The notes below the pieces were generated by a model. The model made no database searches. It saw only the letters and a list, made by a program, of their open reading frames with translations, and had not been told where the DNA came from. Below are positions 1 through 5,918 of a stretch of 9,369 nucleotides of DNA, one piece after another. How positions within the stretch are numbered: the first letter of the stretch is position 1; each line of letters starts with the position of its first letter. The DNA comes from CAYQPF01 sp964419225 (GTDB lineage: Bacteria > Cloacimonadota > Cloacimonadia > Cloacimonadales > CAYQPF01), in NCBI GenBank assembly GCA_964419225.1, contig CAYQPF010000178.1:1-9369 (forward strand), read 5' to 3'. The position numbers were made by a program, and so were the translations under genes.

Positions 1-433
1 GGAGACATGGCTCATTCAGTCTGGACGAGTGGCTCATCGTAAAAATATTATTCATTCAGAAATAATGCCCAAAAAAAGGTTATTAATTCAATATCGATGC
101 AATTCTTGTAAGGATTGTAAACGCTTTGGAGTGTGTACAAAGTCAAATAATGGGAGAACATTTAACAGATACTTAGATGAAGAATATAATAAACAGTTTC
201 AAGAGAAAATGAAAGAACCGGAAAGTGTAGAAATTCTCAAAAAGAGAAAAGCAATTATTGAACACGGTATCGGGAATATTCGTTATTTAATGGGATGGAT
301 GCCACTATTGTTAAGAGGATTAAAAAAAGTACAGATAGAAATTACTTATTATATTATAGCATACAATTTTAAGAGGTTGGCAAACATGCTAATTTCAGGG
401 AAAACAAGTAAATATTTAGAAAGCATGAGTTGA
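1..433 (+). CDS. IS1182-family-like DDE transposase, C-terminal part (5' end beyond window)
   Basis: This is the last 143 residues of a transposase that would cut and join IS ends. The frame is open from position 2 leftwards off the window, so the GTG at 29 is not the real start and the N-terminal catalytic part is missing from view. Visible features are a cysteine cluster (CNSCKDCKRFGVC, encoded about 98-136) followed by an NGRT/R-Y block, as in the zinc-finger-like insert of IS1182-type proteins. After it comes the C-terminal block IIEHGIGNIRYLMGW...LLRGLKKVQIE...AYNFKRL. In this family the E of the 'EH..G.I' motif is the third residue of the DDE triad. The frame is intact up to a TGA stop. 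IS1182-type transposases usually have about 450-550 residues, so roughly two thirds lies upstream. Whether the element is active cannot be judged. The family call is confident at the DDE/IS1182-like level, not at the level of a named IS. Confidence 0.85.
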   Translation, partial: ETWLIQSGRVAHRKNIIHSEIMPKKRLLIQYRCNSCKDCKRFGVCTKSNNGRTFNRYLDEEYNKQFQEKMKEPESVEILKKRKAIIEHGIGNIRYLMGWMPLLLRGLKKVQIEITYYIIAYNFKRLANMLISGKTSKYLESMS

Positions 434-510
434 TTATGCTTTTATTTAATGTGCATTTCACCAAAAATGGAGATAAATCCAAAAAACAAGAAGTAAATTT
501 TACGGTTTTA

Positions 511-572
511 TGAAAATATCTCATACTATAAGAAAAATGTTCTCATTTCAGGTTTTTCTGAGATAGTTTTCA
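511..572. repeat. Imperfect inverted repeat in the IS 3' flank
   Basis: The arms TGAAAATATCTCA (511-523) and TGAGATAGTTTTCA (559-572) are reverse complements apart from one bulged base. A second nested pair, AGAAAAA (531-537) and TTTTTCT (553-559), sits inside them, sharing base 559 with the outer arm. The result is a long, interrupted hairpin just inside the presumed IS end. It may be a transposase-binding subterminal repeat, or it may help end transcription of the transposase gene. The sequence shows the pairing. The function is inferred. Confidence 0.55.
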
Positions 573-577
573 CACAG

Positions 578-613
578 TCTCCCTTGTCAGGGAGAGGATT
601 AAGGTGAGGGTGG
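578..613. repeat. GC-rich palindromic (REP-like) repeat next to the IS end
   Basis: A perfect 7-bp stem, TCTCCCT (578-584) with AGGGAGA (589-595), closes a TGTC tetraloop. It is followed by GGATTAAGGTGAGGGTGG. Read on the other strand this is the CCCTCACC...CTCTCCCTGACAAGGGAGA pattern, which I recall as a dispersed palindromic repeat in many bacterial genomes. It is visibly richer in G and C than the DNA on either side. There is no T-run on either strand, so it does not look like an intrinsic terminator. It lies between two convergent genes, a usual place for such repeats. Confidence 0.55.
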
Positions 614-655
614 AAATGGTACTTTTATCATTGTTTTTCTATTTGATGCTAATCC

Positions 656-2818
656 CTATTTAATTAAGATTATTTTCTTTGTTGCAGAATATTCAGGAGA
701 AACCATTCTCAGGAAATAAACTCCGCTACCGCAATTTAGATTTGTGTTATCTTTACCATTCCAGACAATGCGATGTTCACCTTTATTCCAAATATTGTTA
801 AAACTTCTGACCAATTGCCCTTTGACATTATAAATGTTCAAAATCACTTTTGTATTATTTTGAGCAATGCTGAAGCTGATATTTGTTTCCGGATTGAAAG
901 GATTGGGATAGATGGATTTGAGGGCAGTTTTGAAAGCATCTGAAGGATCGTTTGTGCCGACAGTGGAAACAACAGTCCAAGTATGAGAAGTCATTAAAAA
1001 GCTGTCAGAAACCTCGCAAGTGATTTCAAAAGTGCCTGATTCATGGACATAGAAATCGAATGCAGGAGTTTGTGTATTTTGTAAACTATTATTCACTTTC
1101 CAAGAGTAGAACAAGGTACTATTTTCAGGATCATTAGCCTGAATGGAAAAAGGCAAAGTTGAAGCTTGTGAAACTTGTAATGTTGATTCAACCGGAAGAT
1201 ATTCGGTAATAACTGGTGCTAAATTGAAATCATCAAAATTTATATCAAGAGCTGTGTACATGATATAACCACCTGCATCTGGTGCACTTGAGTTGATAAA
1301 ATGATTGCTGTCAAGGAAAGAAAGGTACAACAAACCATGTCCGTTACCCAGATCCTTGATATCATCAGCAGGTTGAACAAACATGGGAATTATGGATGAC
1401 CATCCATCAAGAAATTTATTTAAAGCAAGAGGTTCACTCCAACTTAAGCCATTATCACTGCTGATAGCAATGAATATTTCGGGAGCTTCAGTCCATTCAG
1501 CATAAGCAGGGTTATTCTCTAAATTATAATACATTGCCTTGGTTGCGTCCTGCCAGACAGCACACATTCTGTTGCCTGTACGGCTTTTGGTAATTTTGAA
1601 ATTATTATTATAGTATATATCAGTGAAATTAGCACTGGCAAAAGGGAACATAGAATCTTGATTTGTATCGTCTTCCGGCCAGAGCTGCTGGAAATTGAAG
1701 GTGTTGGTGTTAATGTCGAATGTGATGTGTTTAAGTCTGTTAATCGCCGGATAGTAAGCATTAGTAGTGATCAATTCAAAATTGGTTAATGCGTGTACTT
1801 TGGAATTGTTCGTAAGCTGAACATTAAAGTAATTTGTATTTAGTGGAGTAAAATAAAGTGGTTCCTGACCTGGTTCACTGATTATTTCTTCTGAATTAGT
1901 TAGATGTAAGAAGAAATCTCCTTCCCCATAATTTTCATTTAGCAACACAAAGTAATCTGGAGCTTCAATATTTACAACATTCAAATTCAAAAACCCCATT
2001 ATTCCTACTTCACCGGATTCTCCTACAAAAAAAGCATATCGGGGTGTACAGTATCCTGAAGATGCCCATTCATCAAATTGAGGGATTGTTCTGACAGTCC
2101 AAATAAAAGGCTGATTTTGATTCATGTCTTCCTGATTAACATCACACCAGGCAAGTTTCATGTCGGTGATATAGCTGGGTGAAGTTGCTTGCGAATGAGC
2201 ATAAACATAAATTCTTTGATAGTTTGCACCAAGGGGTGAAGGGCCTGAGAAAACATTGGGCCAGAGATACTGGGCAGGGCCATTTCCATTGTTGAGGACA
2301 ACTTGTGTGTCAGACCACAAATTAGGAGTTAGAAGTTGATCAAACAAATCATATTTTAATCCGACATCAAGCATTGATCCGGCAGCTAAATCTCCATGCC
2401 AGGCTACAAAAGGATCGTCATTGAGCGGATTTATAGATATTGTAGGATACCCTTGTTTTAGATTATCTGTTGTTATTCGACCCTGGTTGGTACTGACACC
2501 ATTTTGAAAATAACTGTAAAAAACTTTACGGGATGTTGTTTGTAGTGTTTCCTGTACCTGGTAGATCAGATACATACCATCAGTATTGAATTGCCATTGC
2601 ATGGGTAAGGTATTAAATCCGTAAGGTGAATAGTCATCATTTGTATAGATTAAGGAAGTGGGGGGGATGGCAATACTAAATTCAGGAACATCTCTGCTTT
2701 GCATATTTTTGCTGTCAGACACTTCCGATTTTGGGATTGTAACATTTTTTTGAACTTCTAGAGCATTCAAACTTAAAACAGACAAACCCAAAGCAAGGCA
2801 CAATAATACATATCTCAT
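656..2818 (-). CDS. Secreted T9SS-sorted protein with Asp-box and PKD-like domain
   Basis: This gene encodes a 720-residue exported protein of unknown specific function, probably delivered to the cell surface or medium by the type IX secretion system. Residues 1-19 (MRYVLLCLALGLSVLSLNA) form a Sec signal peptide. Residues about 30-530 are rich in aromatic and Asn residues and contain one clear Asp-box, SSDNGLSW (453-460), so a sialidase-like beta-propeller is likely. Residues about 534-620 form a PKD/Ig-like domain (NDPENSTLFYSWKV...GTFEITCEVSD). Residues about 636-720 are the sorting domain (YPNPFNPET, IYNVKGQLVR, WNGKD, SGVYFLR, ending KKIILIK). I chose the ATG at 2818 over an in-frame ATG 31 codons upstream because it starts the signal peptide directly and has AGGAGG four bases before it. 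The protein could bind carbohydrate or act in adhesion, but no catalytic residues can be assigned. It is transcribed separately from the HU gene upstream, behind a terminator. Confidence 0.85.
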   Translation of the reverse strand: MRYVLLCLALGLSVLSLNALEVQKNVTIPKSEVSDSKNMQSRDVPEFSIAIPPTSLIYTNDDYSPYGFNTLPMQWQFNTDGMYLIYQVQETLQTTSRKVFYSYFQNGVSTNQGRITTDNLKQGYPTISINPLNDDPFVAWHGDLAAGSMLDVGLKYDLFDQLLTPNLWSDTQVVLNNGNGPAQYLWPNVFSGPSPLGANYQRIYVYAHSQATSPSYITDMKLAWCDVNQEDMNQNQPFIWTVRTIPQFDEWASSGYCTPRYAFFVGESGEVGIMGFLNLNVVNIEAPDYFVLLNENYGEGDFFLHLTNSEEIISEPGQEPLYFTPLNTNYFNVQLTNNSKVHALTNFELITTNAYYPAINRLKHITFDINTNTFNFQQLWPEDDTNQDSMFPFASANFTDIYYNNNFKITKSRTGNRMCAVWQDATKAMYYNLENNPAYAEWTEAPEIFIAISSDNGLSWSEPLALNKFLDGWSSIIPMFVQPADDIKDLGNGHGLLYLSFLDSNHFINSSAPDAGGYIMYTALDINFDDFNLAPVITEYLPVESTLQVSQASTLPFSIQANDPENSTLFYSWKVNNSLQNTQTPAFDFYVHESGTFEITCEVSDSFLMTSHTWTVVSTVGTNDPSDAFKTALKSIYPNPFNPETNISFSIAQNNTKVILNIYNVKGQLVRSFNNIWNKGEHRIVWNGKDNTNLNCGSGVYFLRMVSPEYSATKKIILIK

Positions 2819-2822
2819 ATTT

Positions 2823-2828
2823 CCTCCT
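2823..2828 (-). promoter_or_regulatory. Ribosome binding site of the secreted-protein gene
   Basis: AGGAGG on the minus strand lies four bases before the ATG at 2818. It decides the start in favour of the signal-peptide methionine rather than the longer in-frame reading from 2911. Confidence 0.75.
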
Positions 2829-2911
2829 GTTCTTCCTCTTCCTGAAAGCCAATAATGTAAATATGTCAAATAGCTATAATCCCCATTTAGTATTTGATAT
2901 TTAATAGTCAA

Positions 2912-2940
2912 AAGATAATTAATTACAATATTATTGTCAA
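2912..2940 (-). promoter_or_regulatory. Candidate sigma-70 promoter of the secreted-protein gene
   Basis: A perfect -35 TTGACA (2940-2935) is followed by a 17-base spacer and a -10-like TATCTT (2917-2912, 4 of 6 consensus bases). Initiation would fall near 2905 and leave a leader of about 87 nt before the ATG. It lies just downstream of the HU terminator, where a new promoter is needed. A second TTGACA at 2869-2864 has no good -10 at the right distance and is less likely. Confidence 0.5.
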
Positions 2941-2970
2941 CAAAAATTTTTGTATAGAAAAAAAATCTTT

Positions 2971-3009
2971 AAAAAAAAATAAAAGACTCGTTTTGCAACG
3001 AGTCTTTTA
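2971..3009 (-). terminator. Rho-independent terminator of the HU gene
   Basis: The arms at 2980-2992 and 2997-3009 (core AAAAGACTCG / CGAGTCTTTT) pair over 13 bp around a four-base loop. On the minus strand they are followed at once by nine T residues (2979-2971). It begins 35 nt past the HU stop codon and is a textbook intrinsic terminator for leftward transcription. Confidence 0.92.
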
Positions 3010-3043
3010 CTCTCCTCTCCAGAAAACAACCCCTTATGGTTGA

Positions 3044-3316
3044 TTATTTTACGAAATCTTTAAGAGTTTTACCTGCTTTGAAAACAGGAACTTTTCTTTC
3101 AGGAATTTCAATTTTTTCTTTTGTCTTAGGATTGATACCTGTTCTCTTTTGACGACAGGCTACAGAAAATGTACCAAATCCGACAAAAGTGAGTTTTTCC
3201 CCATTAGTCAATGTTTCGGTAATACCATCTAAAAATGAATTCAAGACGATGTCTGCTGTTTTCTTTGTAATTCCAGCTTCTTCAGCGATCTTGGTTATTA
3301 ATTCTGCTCTTTGCAT
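3044..3316 (-). CDS. HU/IHF-family DNA-binding protein
   Basis: This 90-residue protein is a full-length member of the HU family: small dimeric histone-like proteins that bind and bend DNA and organise the nucleoid. The N-terminal helices (residues 1-40, AELITKIAEEAGITKKTADIVLNSF) form the dimer core. The family signature follows as GFGTF (46-50) and RTGINPKT (58-65). P63 is the proline at the tip of the beta-arm that intercalates into DNA, and the C-terminus is KVPVFKAGKTLKDFVK. An unusual C54 sits at the base of the arm. The start is supported by GGAGG four bases upstream. The gene is monocistronic in appearance, with its own TTGACA promoter and a strong terminator. Sequence alone does not separate an HU homodimer from an IHF-type subunit, but the protein reads more like HU. 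Confidence 0.95.
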   Translation of the reverse strand: MQRAELITKIAEEAGITKKTADIVLNSFLDGITETLTNGEKLTFVGFGTFSVACRQKRTGINPKTKEKIEIPERKVPVFKAGKTLKDFVK

Positions 3317-3341
3317 AGCCCCTCCGCTTTATTTTTTCAAT

Positions 3342-3370
3342 AAACTAATTTTGGTTCATAATCTTGTCAA
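3342..3370 (-). promoter_or_regulatory. Candidate sigma-70 promoter of the HU gene
   Basis: A perfect -35 TTGACA (3370-3365), a 17-base spacer and a weak -10 TAGTTT (3347-3342, TAxxxT) lie 26 bases before the HU start codon. Transcription would start near 3335, giving a leader of about 19 nt that contains the ribosome binding site. The spacing matches the other TTGACA promoter at 2912-2940. Confidence 0.5.
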
Positions 3371-3472
3371 TGAAAATAAACAAAAAACAGCTAAATGCCT
3401 CTAACAATACTAGTTTAGCATGAAATATCAGAAATGTGATAATGCAAAAATACCTGCGTATAAAGCAAAAAG

Positions 3473-5533
3473 TTATTTACCAAGAAGGAGATTTATCTGT
3501 TTGGCGAGATCAATTTGGGTAAATGGTTTTTGCAAAAAAGGGATATCGGAATCAATGATACCGTATTGACTGATAACACTTTCTGTATAGCCAGACATAA
3601 AAAGGAGTTTCATCTTGGGATACATCTTTTGAACTAAATCGGCAAATTCCTTTCCATTCATACCAGGCATTATTATGTCTGTAATGATCAGATCCGGGAG
3701 TGAGTCTTTTTCATTTATACCCAGTAGTGCTTTTTCAGCATTTTCAAAGCATTTAACTTTATAACCGAGCTTCGTCAGCATTTTACTTAGCAAATTGCAA
3801 ATAAAAACATCATCCTCGACAACGAGAATATACTCTCCATTCCCATTTAACGTGGAATGGTCTATACACTTCTCACAACTTAAAGGAACATCATCAGTAA
3901 GAGGAAAGAGAATTTTGAAAGAAGTCCCTTTATTAATCTCACTATATACCCAGATAAAGCCTTCTGCCTGTTTTACAATGCCATATACTGTAGATAATCC
4001 CAGACCTGTCCCTTTGGTTTCACCTTTTGTTGTAAAGAAAGGTTCAAAAATTCGATTCTGTGTCTCTTTATCCATCCCACAACCTGAATCTGAAATAACG
4101 AGCATCACATACTTACAGGGTTTAATCTCAATATGACTTTCTTCATAGGATTGATCAATTATTTTGTTGGATGTTTCTATTAAAAGTTTTCCACCTTTAG
4201 GCATAGCTTCTCTGGCGTTGACAACAAGATTTACGATAACCTGTTCGATTTGCGTAATATCAGCTTTGATGTTCCAGAGATCTCCGGCGAGATTCGTAGT
4301 CATATTGATATCTTCGCCAATTATTCTGTACAACATTTTGTTGAGATCACTGATTACTGTGTTTAAATTAAGCACTTCTGGTTTAGCAGCATGTTTACGG
4401 CTGAAAGTAAGAAGTTGTCTTGTAAGATTAAAAGCTCTGTTACCGGCATTTATGATTTCCTGCACTTCATTCTCGGCAGGTTCATTTCTTTTTAATAATT
4501 GTAAGATTAAATCGCTATAACCTAGGATAACTGTAAGAATATTATTGAAATCATGAGCGACTCCACTGGCTAATTGTCCAATGGAATCTAATTTTTGAGA
4601 TTGGAGTAATTGCTCTTTAAGATTATTTTGTTCAATTTCAGCTTGTTTTTGTTCAGTTATATCCTGAATACTACCTAAGACTTTGATGATTTTACCATTT
4701 TCATATAAGGCTTGTCCGGCAGTTCTGATGTAAAGATCCCGGCCTGTTTTTGTTGTTAGACGTGCTTCCAAATTATAAGGTTCACCATTTTCTGAACATT
4801 GTTGAAAAGCAGCCAAAACTCGTGGTTTATCTTCTTCAAAATAGCAATCCAAACTTAATTCCATTTTGTTATATTCTGCGGATGGAGAATTTTTATCGAT
4901 TTCATGAATGCGATAAGTTTCGTCTGTCCAGAACATTTCCTGAGTTGCTAAATCCCATTCCCAGCCACCTATTTTGCTGATTCTTTGGCTGGCATTCAAA
5001 AGAGCTTCACTACGTCTTAGAGCTTCGAGAGCTTCTAATTTGGCTTGGATTTCAACCTCAGTCTGGAGCATTTTTTGTTCAAGTTTTCGAATTAAGCGTT
5101 CATTATAGAGTTTGAGAACATCTTCTTCTGTGGGGATATCTCTTTCAATTTCATCTTCATGTTCTATTTTAAAGGACATTACTTCATTTACAGCACGCAT
5201 AAAATCAACAGGTTCGCAAGGTTTAATAACAAAGCGGTCAGCACCTATTTCCAGTGCAAGTTTCTCATCCTGTGGCCCTGTATAAGTAGCGGTATATATA
5301 ATAACTGGTATATGCTGAAGGGCAGGAGTTTTCTTTACTTTTCGGCATAAACTGAAGCCATCCATTACAGGCATTAAAATATCACTGATAATCAAATCAA
5401 ACCTGTCATCCATCAATTTTATGAGTGCATCTTTACCATCTTTGCTTTCAACTATTGAATGACCGTTACCTTCAAGTAAGATTTTCAGCAAATATAAATT
5501 TTCTTCATTATCATCAACAATCAGGATATGCAT
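3473..5533 (-). CDS. Hybrid histidine kinase, REC-PAS-HisKA-HATPase-REC
   Basis: This 686-residue cytoplasmic hybrid kinase has no membrane segment. The N-terminal receiver (1-120) has acidic D7/D8, phospho-acceptor D51, T81 and K104. A charged coiled coil (about 135-180) leads into a PAS_3-type PAS domain with PAC end (about 182-298, SIQDITEQ). The dimerisation domain has phospho-acceptor H327 in VAHDFNN, typical of the subfamily common in hybrid kinases. The ATPase domain has N-box N435/N439, G1 motif DSGCG (482-486), FEPFFTTK and GTGLGL (508-513). The C-terminal receiver (about 567-686) has D574/D575, D619 and K669. All catalytic residues are present. The start is the ATG at 5533, one base after the previous gene's stop and preceded by GGGAG at six bases. 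An in-frame ATG 22 codons upstream would lie inside the receiver gene. Being both fed by a receiver and ending in one, it can integrate upstream phosphorylation with a PAS signal. No HPt or output domain is present, and no strong terminator is visible after the stop. Confidence 0.93.
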   Translation of the reverse strand: MHILIVDDNEENLYLLKILLEGNGHSIVESKDGKDALIKLMDDRFDLIISDILMPVMDGFSLCRKVKKTPALQHIPVIIYTATYTGPQDEKLALEIGADRFVIKPCEPVDFMRAVNEVMSFKIEHEDEIERDIPTEEDVLKLYNERLIRKLEQKMLQTEVEIQAKLEALEALRRSEALLNASQRISKIGGWEWDLATQEMFWTDETYRIHEIDKNSPSAEYNKMELSLDCYFEEDKPRVLAAFQQCSENGEPYNLEARLTTKTGRDLYIRTAGQALYENGKIIKVLGSIQDITEQKQAEIEQNNLKEQLLQSQKLDSIGQLASGVAHDFNNILTVILGYSDLILQLLKRNEPAENEVQEIINAGNRAFNLTRQLLTFSRKHAAKPEVLNLNTVISDLNKMLYRIIGEDINMTTNLAGDLWNIKADITQIEQVIVNLVVNAREAMPKGGKLLIETSNKIIDQSYEESHIEIKPCKYVMLVISDSGCGMDKETQNRIFEPFFTTKGETKGTGLGLSTVYGIVKQAEGFIWVYSEINKGTSFKILFPLTDDVPLSCEKCIDHSTLNGNGEYILVVEDDVFICNLLSKMLTKLGYKVKCFENAEKALLGINEKDSLPDLIITDIIMPGMNGKEFADLVQKMYPKMKLLFMSGYTESVISQYGIIDSDIPFLQKPFTQIDLAKQINLLLGK

Positions 5534-5534
5534 G

Positions 5535-5918
5535 TTACTCTCCCTTTGCGAAATATTGGAAAAATTGACTGATTTCTGAAACAAAGGTATCAGGATCAAT
5601 TGGTTTTTCGATATAAGCTGTTGCCCCTGCCGCCAGAACTCGTTCTTTATCTCCTACCATGGCATAGGATGTTACTGCCACTATGGGAGTTTTCTTCAGA
5701 ACCTCATGCTTGATCAGTTCTTCAGCAACCGCGTAGCCGTCCATTTCAGGTAACTGGATATCAAGCAGAATCATGTGGGGAAGATGGGTTAAAGCTTTTT
5801 CAATACCTTCTTTTCCGTTTTCAGCACCTATGATTTGAAACCCATTTTGTTCCAGTAAATAACTCATTAGATAAAAATTATTGGGATTGTCTTCGATGAT
5901 AAGGATTAATTCATTCAT
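5535..5918 (-). CDS. Stand-alone receiver domain response regulator (CheY/DivK-like)
   Basis: This 127-residue single-domain response regulator consists of one complete receiver and nothing else. The acidic pair is E9/D10, the phospho-acceptor is D53 in LLDIQLPEMDG, the switch residue is T83 in AVTSYA, and the conserved lysine is K105 in EKPID. The form is typical of DivK-like receivers that pass phosphate on or regulate a partner by contact. Its ATG overlaps the stop of the upstream sensor kinase as ATGA. Its TAA is one base before the ATG of the hybrid kinase. This translational coupling makes the sensor kinase its most likely phosphodonor, with the hybrid kinase or an unseen HPt protein as a possible partner downstream. 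GAGGAG lies five bases before the start, inside the end of the kinase gene. Confidence 0.95.
   Translation of the reverse strand: MNELILIIEDNPNNFYLMSYLLEQNGFQIIGAENGKEGIEKALTHLPHMILLDIQLPEMDGYAVAEELIKHEVLKKTPIVAVTSYAMVGDKERVLAAGATAYIEKPIDPDTFVSEISQFFQYFAKGE

Larger units (their letters stand above)
1..577 (+). mobile_element. Right-hand part of an IS1182-like insertion sequence
   Basis: The transposase end and its non-coding 3' flank together look like the right part of an IS. I place the outer end near 577 because the sequence just inside it reads, on the minus strand, GACTGTGTGAAAACT. This resembles terminal repeats I recall for IS1182- and IS1634-like elements, and the character of the DNA changes sharply at 578. 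The left end is outside the window, so the terminal inverted repeats cannot be matched and no target duplication can be seen. The boundary is an inference. Confidence 0.5.

Noticed and set aside
578..595. The stem-loop as a bidirectional intrinsic terminator between the convergent genes
   Set aside because: The stem is good, but neither strand has a T-run after it. The repeat-like tail fits a dispersed palindromic repeat better.
1519..1761. 80-residue minus-strand frame inside the secreted-protein gene
   Set aside because: It is out of frame within a continuous, domain-bearing gene. The composition is low-complexity Ser/Ile/Thr with no family resemblance.
2819..2911. N-terminal extension of the secreted protein from the in-frame ATG at 2911
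   Set aside because: It would put 31 polar residues before a clear signal peptide. The ATG at 2818 has its own AGGAGG, and the extension overlaps the promoter region.
3418..3461. Terminator after the hybrid kinase gene
   Set aside because: Only weak imperfect pairings (for example GCAT/ATGC with TATC/GATA, and ATAC/GTAT) are present, without a stable stem followed by a T-run.
3795..4520. Plus-strand open frames within the hybrid kinase gene (3795-4136, 4164-4520)
   Set aside because: They are antisense to a gene with a full set of conserved kinase motifs and show no recognisable domain. I treat them as shadows.
5534..5599. Extended start of the hybrid kinase at 5599
   Set aside because: The extra 22 residues lie in another frame inside the receiver gene and have no receiver-domain homology. 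The ATG at 5533 has a good ribosome binding site and begins the domain exactly.
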